Shown here in pieces: positions 24,370 to 33,329 of a DNA stretch of 64,000 nucleotides. Position 1 is the stretch's first letter, and the number at the start of each line of letters is the position of its first letter. A program made the translations under genes and the position numbers. The DNA is from JALZUV01 sp964654855 (lineage in GTDB: Bacteria; Pseudomonadota; Alphaproteobacteria; Rickettsiales; JALZUV01). Location of the stretch: the NCBI GenBank assembly GCA_964654855.1, contig CAZZJS010000006.1, positions 84,183 to 148,182 of the forward strand, given 5' to 3'. Below the pieces are notes generated by a model, which saw nothing but the letters and a program-made list of their open reading frames with translations, did not search any database and was not told the DNA's origin.

Positions 24370-25824
24370 ATGCCAAATCAGCACAACGCAACAATCGTAC
24401 CTGTAATTCTCTCTGGCGGAATGGGGACGCGCCTCTGGCCGATGTCTCGTAGCCACTATCCTAAGCAATTTCTTAAATTAGCTTCTGAAGATTACACGTT
24501 GATTCAGCAAACAATGCTGCGTGTCGCTGACCGTGAGGTGTTTGAGGCACCCGTATTCGTGAGTAATGAAGACCATCGCTTCTTGGTAGCCGAGAATGTT
24601 CAAGAGCTAGAAGTTGCTGATGCAGAGATTCTATTAGAGCCAAAAGGCCGCAATACAGCACCTGCATTAACGATAGCGGCTCATTATATCCGTAAAACTC
24701 ATGGTGATGATGCGGTGATGCTTGTTTTACCTTCTGATCACATCATTGATGATGTAACGGCGTTCCGTGAAGCGGTTTTAAAAGCAGCCGAATCTGCAAC
24801 TAAAGGGAACCTAACGACATTCGGTATCACGCCATCTCATGCGGATACGGGGTATGGCTATATTAAGTTTGCAGATAAAGAAATTTCCAAGGGCACACAT
24901 CCAGTGAGTGCCTTTGTTGAGAAACCAGATGCTAAAACAGCTGAGAAGTATCTCGCTTCAGGTGAATATGCTTGGAATAGCGGCATGTTCGCATTCCCTG
25001 TAGGCGTTTTGCTTGAAGAAATGCTTGAGCATCGTTCAGATATTGCACAAGCAACCGCTAAGGCATTTAATACGATGCGTGAGGGCGAAGATTTCATTCG
25101 CTTTGATGCAAAGGCTTTTTCAAATATCCCAGCAGAATCAATTGATTATGCTGTGATGGAGCCAACGAAAAAAGCAGCTGTTGTGCCGGTGGATTGCGGT
25201 TGGACAGATGCTGGATCTTTCGATGCCTTATGGCGTGTGAAGGATAAAGATAAAACCGGTAATGTATCAGAGGGTGAAAATACCTTCTTAGATAGCGGCG
25301 ATAACTATGTGAACAGTGTTGACGGCGTAAAAGTGACGATGCTTGGGGTTAAAGACCTTATCGTTATTTCAACAAAAGATTGTGTGATGGTTGCGGATCG
25401 CAATAATGCGCAAGATGTGAAAAAGCTTGTCGATAAGCTAAAAGTAGAAGATCCAAAATTAGTTGATGAATATCGCCAAATGGCTCGCCCATGGGGTAAC
25501 TATGATAGTATCGATAATGGTGAACGCCATCAGGTGAAGCGTATTACGGTTAAGCCGGGTGCTAGCCTATCGCTACAGATGCATTATCACCGTGCGGAGC
25601 ATTGGATTGTAGTGAAGGGTACTGCGATCGTAACACGCGATGAAACACGTAAAGTCGTATCGGAGAATGAGTCAATCTATATCCCATGTGGTGCAAAACA
25701 CCGTTTGGTGAATCCAGGTTCGATTCCACTCGAGTTGATCGAAGTGCAGTCTGGTTCGTATCTTGGCGAAGATGATATTGTTCGTTTTGAAGATACTTAT
25801 GGACGCATCACAGAAGTTGTGTAA
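24370..25824 (+). CDS. algA: Bifunctional mannose-1-phosphate guanylyltransferase/mannose-6-phosphate isomerase
   Basis: A 484-residue fusion. The N-terminal nucleotidyltransferase starts PVILSGGMGTRLWPMSRSHY with PKQFLKL, and includes FVEKPDAKTAEKYLASGEYAWNSGMF; it makes GDP-mannose. The C-terminal cupin (about residues 370-480) is a type II phosphomannose isomerase: RPWGNYDSIDNGERHQVKRI and the metal-site region LQMHYHRAEHWIVVKGTA. Length and architecture match AlgA/ManC/XanB. It heads a plus-strand unit with algX (12 bp), algF and a Sel1 gene. Such enzymes also occur in other polysaccharide pathways; the AlgA name rests on context. Confidence 0.93.
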   Translation: MPNQHNATIVPVILSGGMGTRLWPMSRSHYPKQFLKLASEDYTLIQQTMLRVADREVFEAPVFVSNEDHRFLVAENVQELEVADAEILLEPKGRNTAPALTIAAHYIRKTHGDDAVMLVLPSDHIIDDVTAFREAVLKAAESATKGNLTTFGITPSHADTGYGYIKFADKEISKGTHPVSAFVEKPDAKTAEKYLASGEYAWNSGMFAFPVGVLLEEMLEHRSDIAQATAKAFNTMREGEDFIRFDAKAFSNIPAESIDYAVMEPTKKAAVVPVDCGWTDAGSFDALWRVKDKDKTGNVSEGENTFLDSGDNYVNSVDGVKVTMLGVKDLIVISTKDCVMVADRNNAQDVKKLVDKLKVEDPKLVDEYRQMARPWGNYDSIDNGERHQVKRITVKPGASLSLQMHYHRAEHWIVVKGTAIVTRDETRKVVSENESIYIPCGAKHRLVNPGSIPLELIEVQSGSYLGEDDIVRFEDTYGRITEVV

Positions 25825-25836
25825 TCTGCACAACCC

Positions 25837-27237
25837 ATGAGCGATAAAACTTTATTCATAACAGCCTTAGGGTTGATAGCAGGGGTGCTGTTTAGTACAC
25901 CACTGACCGCTGAGCAAGTGCAGAAGGCAATACCAGAGCCTTCTGCAGAGCAAACGGTTAAGTATAATTGCCCCGATTTGTACAGTGAAACGCACCGTAC
26001 GCTTGCAAAGCTTACACAAGGAAACGATGGCTGGTTCTTTCGACAAGGTGATATTAATGAGTATTTTGCACTCTTACCTCATGCGAAAAGTTACTTGCAG
26101 CGTTTGACGCAAGCATTTGCGAATCAAGGAACTGAGCTTATTTTGCTTCAAGTTCCTCCGCGGCCGTTTTCGGCGTATCGCTATTTAAATCGCGGACAAC
26201 CGGGGCAAAAATCTTTTCAGCTTGAAGGTGGAATGCAATATTACACAAGCTACCTAAAAGACCTTAAAACAGTGGATGCCACGATTGTGGATGCGTTGGA
26301 CGTTATGAACGAAGTGGATCCAGATACTGGGCTTCATTTCTTCTTCAAACGTGATACGCACTGGAGTCCTTATGGTGCAAATCTTGCTGCACAAAAAGTT
26401 GCTGCTACTTTGAAGAAAAATGCAACTTATCAAAAAATTACTCCTACAGTTTACACAACTGAAATAGCGGGTGATTTGCGTATGCAGGGTAGAATAGCGG
26501 ATGAGATTGAAGCTCTCTGTGCTGATAAAGTTCAAGTAGAGTCTTTTCCTTCTTATCAGACCAATGCACAGTTGAAAAAAGGCCAAGATGCTCTTTTTGG
26601 AGATGTTAGTTCTGCTGCTCCATTGGTACTTTTAGGTTCGAGTTTTAGTGCTGTATCATGGTTTAATTTTGATGGTTATTTGTCTCAGCACACAGGTTTA
26701 GAGGTTGCGAATTTCGCTATTAGTGCGGGTGGGCTTTTTAACTCGCTTATTTCATATACAGCGCTGCCAAAGGAAGAAAGACTAAACCCTGATTTCGTTG
26801 TGTGGGAAAACCTAGCCCACTATGACTTTAACCTAGGGGATACAATGTTCCGTCAGGCAATCCCTTCTGTTTATGGAGAATGTAGCGCGGCTGAAGCCTT
26901 AGAATCGGTGAAAATTAATTTAACTGCTGATGGCACGGAAACAAAAGATTTATTCACGGTGCCTATTTCTAAGAAGGTAAGTGGAACAGATTATTTCGTA
27001 TTCTTGAAATCTAGCAACAAAGGATTATCTAACTTTACGTTAGAGATGGAATATGATGATGGTGACGGAGAGTGGTTCGTACTCGATCGTCGTGAAAACT
27101 TTACAAATGCAGGGCGTTTCTTCGTCGAACTTTCTGAGGAAATTACTTCTTCGCTTAAGAGTGTTCGCCTCGTAGGTCTGCCTAGCATTAAATCAGAGAT
27201 TGAGGTTCGATTATGTCGAATCGCTCAAAAAAATTAA
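25837..27237 (+). CDS. algX: Alginate O-acetyltransferase AlgX
   Basis: A 466-residue exported protein with an N-terminal signal peptide (TLFITALGLIAGVLFSTPLTA). An SGNH-like domain contains the DxH motif RDTHW (D173, H175) and the nucleophile motif LLGSSFSA (Ser269); from memory the P. aeruginosa AlgX triad is D174, H176 and S269, nearly the same numbering. The last ~120 residues are beta-rich and fit the carbohydrate-binding module of AlgX rather than the shorter AlgJ. AlgX transfers acetyl groups to polymannuronate in the periplasm. It is between algA and algF. Confidence 0.93.
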   Translation: MSDKTLFITALGLIAGVLFSTPLTAEQVQKAIPEPSAEQTVKYNCPDLYSETHRTLAKLTQGNDGWFFRQGDINEYFALLPHAKSYLQRLTQAFANQGTELILLQVPPRPFSAYRYLNRGQPGQKSFQLEGGMQYYTSYLKDLKTVDATIVDALDVMNEVDPDTGLHFFFKRDTHWSPYGANLAAQKVAATLKKNATYQKITPTVYTTEIAGDLRMQGRIADEIEALCADKVQVESFPSYQTNAQLKKGQDALFGDVSSAAPLVLLGSSFSAVSWFNFDGYLSQHTGLEVANFAISAGGLFNSLISYTALPKEERLNPDFVVWENLAHYDFNLGDTMFRQAIPSVYGECSAAEALESVKINLTADGTETKDLFTVPISKKVSGTDYFVFLKSSNKGLSNFTLEMEYDDGDGEWFVLDRRENFTNAGRFFVELSEEITSSLKSVRLVGLPSIKSEIEVRLCRIAQKN

Positions 27238-27247
27238 GGAGATACTT

Positions 27248-27877
27248 ATGAAATTATTTATTACTTGGATGATCGCAGCATTGTTACCTTTCGCTTCGCA
27301 AGCAAAGGATGATGAACTTTATGATCCTGCTCCTCCAGCTGATTCAGCTTTTGTACGTGTGATTCACGCAGATGCGGATGTTGGTGCCGTTGCTTCTAAA
27401 GTAGGCGGTGTTGGTTATGGCGAATTGAGCTATCCGTCGCTTTCTAACTATCGCATTGTAAAGGGTGGACAGCATAAGGTTGCCATTGGTGCGGGGTCGC
27501 AAGATTTAACGATTGAGGCAGGTGGGTATTTTACGATTGCCTTAACGGATTCTGGTGAAATAAAATTACTAAAAGATGAATTGTTAGCCAATCCAGCTAA
27601 AGCACGTGTTTATGTTTATAATTTCACAGATGCCACTGAAGGCAGTATTTTTGCATCTGAACATGGTGCTGCTATTTTGGATAAGGTGAATATGAACGAA
27701 GGTAACTCTCGTGAAGTGAATGCACTGAAATTAGCTTTACAGGCAAAGGCAGGCAGTGCCGTAGTGCAGGATTTTAAAGATGTACAATTAAAGCGTCGTA
27801 TCGGTACGAGTTTTCTCATCACGGGTAAGGCCGGCGCTTATAAAGCTTTGATGATTGAAAATGAGGTGGAGCGCTAG
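27248..27877 (+). CDS. algF: Alginate O-acetylation protein AlgF
   Basis: A 209-residue periplasmic protein with signal peptide MKLFITWMIAALLPFASQAK and then ELYDPAPPADSAFVRVIHAD, the conserved opening of mature AlgF. AlgF is the adaptor that bridges the acetyl-donor membrane protein AlgI and the acetyltransferases AlgJ and AlgX. The ATG at 27248 has AAGGAG upstream; a longer frame begins inside algX without a ribosome site. The next gene begins 4 bp after the stop. Confidence 0.92.
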   Translation: MKLFITWMIAALLPFASQAKDDELYDPAPPADSAFVRVIHADADVGAVASKVGGVGYGELSYPSLSNYRIVKGGQHKVAIGAGSQDLTIEAGGYFTIALTDSGEIKLLKDELLANPAKARVYVYNFTDATEGSIFASEHGAAILDKVNMNEGNSREVNALKLALQAKAGSAVVQDFKDVQLKRRIGTSFLITGKAGAYKALMIENEVER

Positions 27878-27881
27878 GCGA

Positions 27882-30371
27882 GTGAAGTTTTTCAATACAT
27901 TCAAATATCTATTTTTGATTGCATTGCTGGTAGCAACGCAAGGAGGCTATGCGAATCATGCTTTCGCGGAACAGCAAGAAGGGGAGCCAACAAAAAAGAT
28001 TAAGGCTTTCTACCCTCCTAAGTTGGATTTTGCCAAAGTCTGTATTTCTCAAGCGCCGACTCAAATTGTTGTTGGTGCAAAAACTTCTCATTTGTCTCCT
28101 GCTAAAAAGCTACGTGCAGCGTTGGAACTATTAAACGGTGGAGTTGGTGCATTCCCAGATCCCGTTCGTGCTATTCGTTTGTTCCGTGAGCTCGCAGAGA
28201 CTAAGACTCCTCAAGCAACACGTGCTAAAATGCAATTAGCCCGCTTATATTTGAGTGGTACTTTTTTAGCCGAAAACCGAGATATTGCGATGAGCTTACT
28301 TCTAGAGATTGCCCCAGGTGATTCTTTTGAGGCAGGTTACCTTCTAGGTCGTATTTATCAAAAGTTAAGTGAATATGAAACGGCAGAAGAATATTACAAG
28401 CGTGCTGCTTTAGCGGGTAATCCAATGGGTTATGTGGCTTTGGCTTATATGTATCGTGATGAGTTGATCCCAGGTCAAAGCCAGCAACGTATTGACCAAC
28501 TTATCACGCTTTCGGAGAATCGTGCATTAGAACAAATCGGAAAGGGTAACTGTAGAGCTACTCATGACTTCGGTAAGGCTTTTTTACGAGATAATATAAG
28601 CTTGGATAACCACCCTGCAGGTGTTGAATGGCTTACTGCATCTGCGTTAGCAAAAAATAGTTCAGCGATTAGTTTTCTTGGTGGGCTTTATCTGAATGGC
28701 ACTCAAGTAGAGAAAAATATAGAGAAAGGTCTCCATTATTATGAGCTTGGTAGTAAGTATAATAATGCAGAGTCTTTATACCGTTTAGGGGACTACTGGC
28801 TTCACAAGCGGACTGGGTTGGCAGAGGATCGTCTTAAAGCTTCTGAATATTTGTCGAAAGCGGCGGCTCAAGGACATCAAAAAGCCATTGAAAAGTTAGC
28901 ACGTTATTATAGTGGAGATTATGATGATAGGCCGCAGCATAGTAAGGTAATTGAGTTACTCGAACGTGCTGTCAATATTCCGGATATCAACCCTGAAATT
29001 ATTTACATGTTGGCCGAATCTTATCAGCTTGGTGAGGCAGGTACTCAGGATGATGCTCGTGCTTTTGAGCTTTATGATCGTGCTGCAAAACAAAACTATA
29101 GAGATGCGATGGTGAAGCTTGGGGATGCCTATAAATACGGCGTTGGTGTAAAGCGGACTCCTATGAAGTCTTATCGTTTTTATCGCCAAGCAGCGAGCTT
29201 AGGAAGTCGTGATGCCATTGTTGCATTGGTTGAGAATTATGAATGTGGTGTAGGACGTGCACCAAGCCCGCGTTATCAAAATTTTTGGAAATATCGTGCG
29301 ATTCATGAAGGTGCAGGTAAAATTTTGCGACCTGAGGTGAGGCGCTTGATGCTGAGCAAAAAGAAACAAGATAACATTGACGGCTATTTGCTGCTTAAAC
29401 GCCGTGTAAGTGACTCTGACCGTGAAGCAATGGTGATGCTATCGCATTTCTACAATCAGGGTATCGGTGTTGAGAAAAATCAAACACTCGCACAAAAGTG
29501 GCTGAAAGAAGCGATTCAGGATGGCGAATACCAGTCTAAGGGATATGTCGCTATGGGAGAGGCATATCTTGACGATAAAATGTTCGGTGTAGATCTCTTG
29601 AAAGCTAAGCAATATTTCGAAAAAGCATTGACGTTTGATGATAATGATAATGCAGGTTACGAACTAGGTAAGTTGTTGCGTGAGGGTGGAAAAGAATTCG
29701 CTGCAGACAAGGCAGCCGCGGCAGATGCATTCTTAGATGCAGTAAACAAGAATAATGATAATGCGATGCGTAAGCTCGCCGACCTTTTGATTGAGCAAGG
29801 TAGAGATGAAGAAGGAGTGGCTCTACTGAAGCGTTCCATCGCGTTGAATAATCTTGACTCGATTATGGATTTGACTGATTACTATTTACGTCAGCCCAAA
29901 ACAGATACTGAGTCTTTTAAACAGGCGAATTATTGGTTTAATAAAGCGGCTACTAGTTACCCATGTACGCCAAGGGAGCGCGTAAAATTAGAGCGCCTAA
30001 CAACTAAAATAAACTCACTTGCTGGTAGCGTAATTATTACGAATCCTGCAGAAGTCAAAGAACACGCGGAACAAGGCAATATGCGTGCCATGCGTCAAAT
30101 GGCGAAGCGTCATATTTATGGTAGTGAAGATACAGAAGCTAATCCGAAACTTGCATTGAAATGGTATTTAAAAGCTGCGAAAGCAGGGGATGCTGTTTCG
30201 ATGATGGAAATAGGCAATGCATTCTCTACAGGTCTTGGGGTTAAGCCTTCAAAGGATAAGGCGCGTGAATGGTGGCAGCGTGCTGCGAAGGCAGGAAACG
30301 ACAAAGCGAAAAAACTGCTTGAGATTGATTCAAGTGTTGTAGATAACGCGCCCGCGAAGAAGCCCCACTAA
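27882..30371 (+). CDS. Large Sel1-repeat periplasmic protein of the alginate locus
   Basis: An 829-residue protein with a signal peptide (KYLFLIALLVATQGGYANHAFA). About twenty Sel1/TPR-like repeats follow, such as AEEYYKRAALAGNPMGYVALAYMYR, AFELYDRAAKQNYRDAMVKLGDAYKYG and ALKWYLKAAKAGDAVSMMEIGNAFSTGLG. It is far longer than AlgK (about 475) and has no lipobox. Such solenoids hold protein complexes together, so it may scaffold the acetylation or secretion complex. I use the GTG at 27882, four bases after the algF stop; TTG/ATG starts inside algF would give an odd charged N-terminus. Its 3' end has a decayed second copy just downstream. Confidence 0.82.
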   Translation: MKFFNTFKYLFLIALLVATQGGYANHAFAEQQEGEPTKKIKAFYPPKLDFAKVCISQAPTQIVVGAKTSHLSPAKKLRAALELLNGGVGAFPDPVRAIRLFRELAETKTPQATRAKMQLARLYLSGTFLAENRDIAMSLLLEIAPGDSFEAGYLLGRIYQKLSEYETAEEYYKRAALAGNPMGYVALAYMYRDELIPGQSQQRIDQLITLSENRALEQIGKGNCRATHDFGKAFLRDNISLDNHPAGVEWLTASALAKNSSAISFLGGLYLNGTQVEKNIEKGLHYYELGSKYNNAESLYRLGDYWLHKRTGLAEDRLKASEYLSKAAAQGHQKAIEKLARYYSGDYDDRPQHSKVIELLERAVNIPDINPEIIYMLAESYQLGEAGTQDDARAFELYDRAAKQNYRDAMVKLGDAYKYGVGVKRTPMKSYRFYRQAASLGSRDAIVALVENYECGVGRAPSPRYQNFWKYRAIHEGAGKILRPEVRRLMLSKKKQDNIDGYLLLKRRVSDSDREAMVMLSHFYNQGIGVEKNQTLAQKWLKEAIQDGEYQSKGYVAMGEAYLDDKMFGVDLLKAKQYFEKALTFDDNDNAGYELGKLLREGGKEFAADKAAAADAFLDAVNKNNDNAMRKLADLLIEQGRDEEGVALLKRSIALNNLDSIMDLTDYYLRQPKTDTESFKQANYWFNKAATSYPCTPRERVKLERLTTKINSLAGSVIITNPAEVKEHAEQGNMRAMRQMAKRHIYGSEDTEANPKLALKWYLKAAKAGDAVSMMEIGNAFSTGLGVKPSKDKAREWWQRAAKAGNDKAKKLLEIDSSVVDNAPAKKPH

Positions 30372-30905
30372 GCGCTCTTTTTATAACTAAAAGTAAGAAA
30401 TGGTGAATGTAACTGAGCAATCAGTTCGCAAAAGATAGCTGATCTGCTGCCAGCGTAATGATTGCTCGGTTACACAGGAATGAAAGAACGCGCGAAACAG
30501 GTAGTATGCACCATGTGACAAATGGCGAAGCGTCATATTTATGGTGCGACATTGAAGGTTGTAGAAGTGCTAATCCCAAACGTGCATTAAAATGGTGCTT
30601 AGAAGCTGCAAAGGTAGGTCGGTTCTGCCCTCGGTGAAAAAGCGTCAATACCTTCTATGCGAGCCTGTGAGAGGCTCTAAAAGGCTAAGCTAGGTGAATT
30701 AGTGCAGTGTATTACGACGACAGCAGTAAACAACAAAGCAAAAACACGGGTTCTGCAGATTGATTCAAGCGCTGTGCATAACACGCTCGCGAAGTAGCCT
30801 TAAGCGTTCTTGTCTAAAACTGGAAGTAAAGGAACGGTGAATGTGATTGGGCGATCAGTTTACAAAAAGCAGTGATAAACAGCGTAATGATTACTAATTG
30901 TTCAG
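30096..30905. repeat. Decayed tandem duplication of the sel1/algI 3'-end junction
   Basis: Two diverged copies of about 380 bp lie at a spacing of 423-435 bp: left about 30096-30475, right about 30519-30905. Anchor matches are a 26-nt identity at 30096 and 30519, GATTGATTCAAG at 30323 and 30758, GGTGAATGT at 30402 and 30836, and CAGCGTAATGATT at 30451 and 30880. Each copy spans the 3' end of the Sel1 gene, the convergent junction, and the 3' end of algI. The outer halves are the living genes and the inner halves have decayed. Confidence 0.8.
30402..30813. pseudogene. Fossil 3' ends of algI and the Sel1 gene
   Basis: The 442-bp non-coding gap between the Sel1 gene and algI holds two gene remnants. 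Bases about 30402-30475 match, on the minus strand, the algI 3' end (a frame reading AIITL where AlgI has VIITL). Bases about 30519-30800 match, on the plus strand, the Sel1 3' end, with frame breaks and a poorly conserved centre (about 30610-30720). No intact gene is supported here. Confidence 0.75.
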
Positions 30906-32253
30906 TCGTCGATGCCCTTTGAGCCCAGCTTTCTAAAATCGTTTCTTGGGTGTGTCCACGCCACTTTAAATAACGCGGGCTGAAAAAGATGATAGCGAAG
31001 GTAATAGACAAAGTACCCAGCATTAGAGGGGTGATTTGCCATGCTAATGTGTCGGCAATCTGTAGGCCTTGCGAGAAGTCGAACATACCGCGATAGAAGT
31101 TAAAAGCGGTCGTCACATCTGGCGCACGGAATAACACCCAACCCATTAAGACGAAAATAAAGGTGATTATCCATGCAATAGAGCGCGGGTAGGGGCTGCC
31201 TCGCTTCCCACCGAGCATTCTTTCAATGGCTAAGATCCCTCCGTGCCATGCACCCCATAAAACAAACGTCCAATTTGCTCCATGCCAAAAGCCACCGAGC
31301 AACATAGTGAGTGAAAGGTTGATATAAGTACGGACCTTACCTTTTCGATTGCCGCCCAATGGAATGTAAAGATAGTCACGTAGCCAGGTCGAAAGTGAAA
31401 TATGCCAACGCTGCCAGAACTCAGTAATGGAACGGCTAATATAAGGGTGGTTAAAGTTTCGAATGAAGCGGAAGCCCATCATGAGTCCGAGTCCCACGGC
31501 CATTTGGCTATAGCCACAGAAATCAAAGTAGAGTTGTCCTGAATAGGCTAAAATGCCTAACCAAGCTTCAGCAAAACTAGGATCAGGTTGTGCGAACATC
31601 ATGTCAGCGAGTGGTGCAAGAGTATCTGCAATGAGTACTTTTTTACAAAAACCACACATGAAGTAAATCGCACCTTCATTAAAGAGCGTTAGATTGTGCT
31701 CGCGTTCTTTAAATTGATGGGCGATGTCTTTGTAACGTATGACAGGACCAGCGATTAGCTGTGGAAATAAAGCGATAAATGCGGCGAAATCAAGGAAGTT
31801 TGGAGCAAGTTCCGCATCACCACGATAAATATCAATTAAGTAACTGATCGCTTGGAAAATATAGAATGAAATTCCAATAGGGAGAATCACGCTCCATGCA
31901 TCCCAAGTGGTACCACCCATGGTTAGTACGAGGTCGTTAAAGGCATCAACTCCAAAATTGAAATATTTAAAATAGCCTAAAACAGCAAGATCACCCACAA
32001 CACCAATGGTTAGCCAGCGCTTGGCGAGCGAGGACTTATCTTGGTTTTTGGCTTCAAGAATATATTTCGAAACCCAATAGTTGAAGAAAGTGACGACCCC
32101 AAACAGGATTACAAAATCAATTCGCCACCATGCGTAAAACAAATAGCTTCCTAGCAAGATTACCAGAGAGCGCCAGCGGTTTGGCGTGAGATAATAGATA
32201 CCTAAAAAGAGCGGTAAGAAGACTGTAAGAAAAACGACGGATGAAAAAACCAT
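30814..32253 (-). CDS. algI: Alginate O-acetylation protein AlgI (MBOAT)
   Basis: A 479-residue inner-membrane O-acyltransferase with about 11 helices. It starts MVFSSVVFLTVFLPLFLGIYY, has QLIAGPVIRYKDI and YFDFCGYSQMAVGLGLMMGF, and FNHPYISRSITEFWQRWHISLS with YIPLGGNRKG. The catalytic-type His is in GGFWHGANWTF (H324). AlgI moves acetyl groups across the membrane for AlgJ and AlgX. It is the last gene of the minus-strand unit; the ATG overlaps the algJ stop (TAATG). Its 3' end takes part in the tandem duplication, but the C-terminus is intact. Confidence 0.95.
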   Translation of the reverse strand: MVFSSVVFLTVFLPLFLGIYYLTPNRWRSLVILLGSYLFYAWWRIDFVILFGVVTFFNYWVSKYILEAKNQDKSSLAKRWLTIGVVGDLAVLGYFKYFNFGVDAFNDLVLTMGGTTWDAWSVILPIGISFYIFQAISYLIDIYRGDAELAPNFLDFAAFIALFPQLIAGPVIRYKDIAHQFKEREHNLTLFNEGAIYFMCGFCKKVLIADTLAPLADMMFAQPDPSFAEAWLGILAYSGQLYFDFCGYSQMAVGLGLMMGFRFIRNFNHPYISRSITEFWQRWHISLSTWLRDYLYIPLGGNRKGKVRTYINLSLTMLLGGFWHGANWTFVLWGAWHGGILAIERMLGGKRGSPYPRSIAWIITFIFVLMGWVLFRAPDVTTAFNFYRGMFDFSQGLQIADTLAWQITPLMLGTLSITFAIIFFSPRYLKWRGHTQETILESWAQRASTTEQLVIITLFITAFCKLIAQSHSPFLYFQF

Positions 32254-33323
32254 TAGCTTCCTTCCTCCTCTTGCTTGGTTGCGCGTGGTAGGTAGCGTTC
32301 AGGGAATTCCCAGATCACAAATTTTGCGCTTATTTCACCTTTATCTAAACGTTCTAAGAAAGCATCCATAGGAGCAAAAGGGCCTTCCCCTTCATCTGCA
32401 AGGTTAAGAATATCCATCTGTAAAGCTTGTTTGAGAAAACCTTCAAAATGCCATTCTTTTTGCGCGCTATAAGAGGTTCCGATTAAAACAACATCCAGCA
32501 CTTCATCGCCGAATAAGCTTTTAGCTTCGGTAGAAGAGGCGTTAGTTTCATATTTTTGGATACTCTCTTTACCATTGTTCAAAGTTCCAGTTGGTCCAAC
32601 AAAAGAGAAGCTAGGAGCAAAATCTGCAAGATCTCCGGAGTAAGGCTGGCTTTTTCCTGATATCGTAGTGAATGATTTAGTAGTCAAATTTAATCTTTTG
32701 TGATGAGTCCGGATATGCTCTGCAATAGCTTGTGCCATCGCCGATGCAGCATCTTGCGACCAATGTGTATCGGTACGCATAAAGGCTAAATCTTTAAATG
32801 AAGTAAAAACTTCTGAACCATCTATCAATGGGATAGAGCTTGGAGGGGATAAATTAATATGTTCAACGGGCTGTTTTTTATTAGCCAATTTATCTGCATT
32901 TAAACGCGCTTTAGCCGGAATCCATGCCATGACGGAGTGAATACCGTGTGATTTCAGTTTTTGTATGGCTAGTTGAATACGTTGATAATTTTTTGCAATG
33001 TTATCTTGAAATTCAGGTGTCGTTTCAAATTCTTCTTTTGTGAAAAGCCAATCATCTTTTCCAACCACCACGCCCTTCGAACCTGTTTTAAAGAGTTCGT
33101 ATCGAAGGGATCCCCAGAAATCTATTGTTTCTTCCTTATAAGCGAGTTTATCTTCTAACTCGGCTTCGAGTAAGAGAGCGGCTTTGCCGCGAATGCTATC
33201 TCCCAAGCCAGGGAGTTCCACTTTCCACTCTTTTGCGAGTGGGGGCAGTGAGAAGATAGCTCCAATGCTAAAAAGCGTTAGGCACAATAGAAAAAAGAAT
33301 GCGGAAATACGGGCTTGTAACAT
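32253..33323 (-). CDS. algJ: Alginate O-acetyltransferase AlgJ
   Basis: A 356-residue protein with an N-terminal membrane anchor or signal (FFFLLCLTLFSIGAIF) and an SGNH-like domain. The DxH motif is RTDTHW (D185, H187) and the nucleophile motif is IGTSYSA (S284), close to the positions reported for P. aeruginosa AlgJ. It lacks the C-terminal carbohydrate-binding module of AlgX. AlgJ takes acetyl from AlgI for transfer to mannuronate. It is translationally coupled to algI and 6 bp after a Sel1 gene. Confidence 0.92.
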   Translation of the reverse strand: MLQARISAFFFLLCLTLFSIGAIFSLPPLAKEWKVELPGLGDSIRGKAALLLEAELEDKLAYKEETIDFWGSLRYELFKTGSKGVVVGKDDWLFTKEEFETTPEFQDNIAKNYQRIQLAIQKLKSHGIHSVMAWIPAKARLNADKLANKKQPVEHINLSPPSSIPLIDGSEVFTSFKDLAFMRTDTHWSQDAASAMAQAIAEHIRTHHKRLNLTTKSFTTISGKSQPYSGDLADFAPSFSFVGPTGTLNNGKESIQKYETNASSTEAKSLFGDEVLDVVLIGTSYSAQKEWHFEGFLKQALQMDILNLADEGEGPFAPMDAFLERLDKGEISAKFVIWEFPERYLPRATKQEEEGS

Positions 33324-33329
33324 TCTGCT

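Noticed and set aside
27882..30371. Naming the 829-residue Sel1 protein AlgK
   Set aside because: It is far longer than AlgK and lies with algX-algF; the Sel1 gene next to the barrel and alg8 fits the AlgK position better.
30421..30648. A 75-codon minus-strand open frame in the sel1-algI gap
   Set aside because: It spans decayed pieces of the tandem duplication; part of it is the fossil algI end read in frame with antisense sel1 remnant, not a gene.
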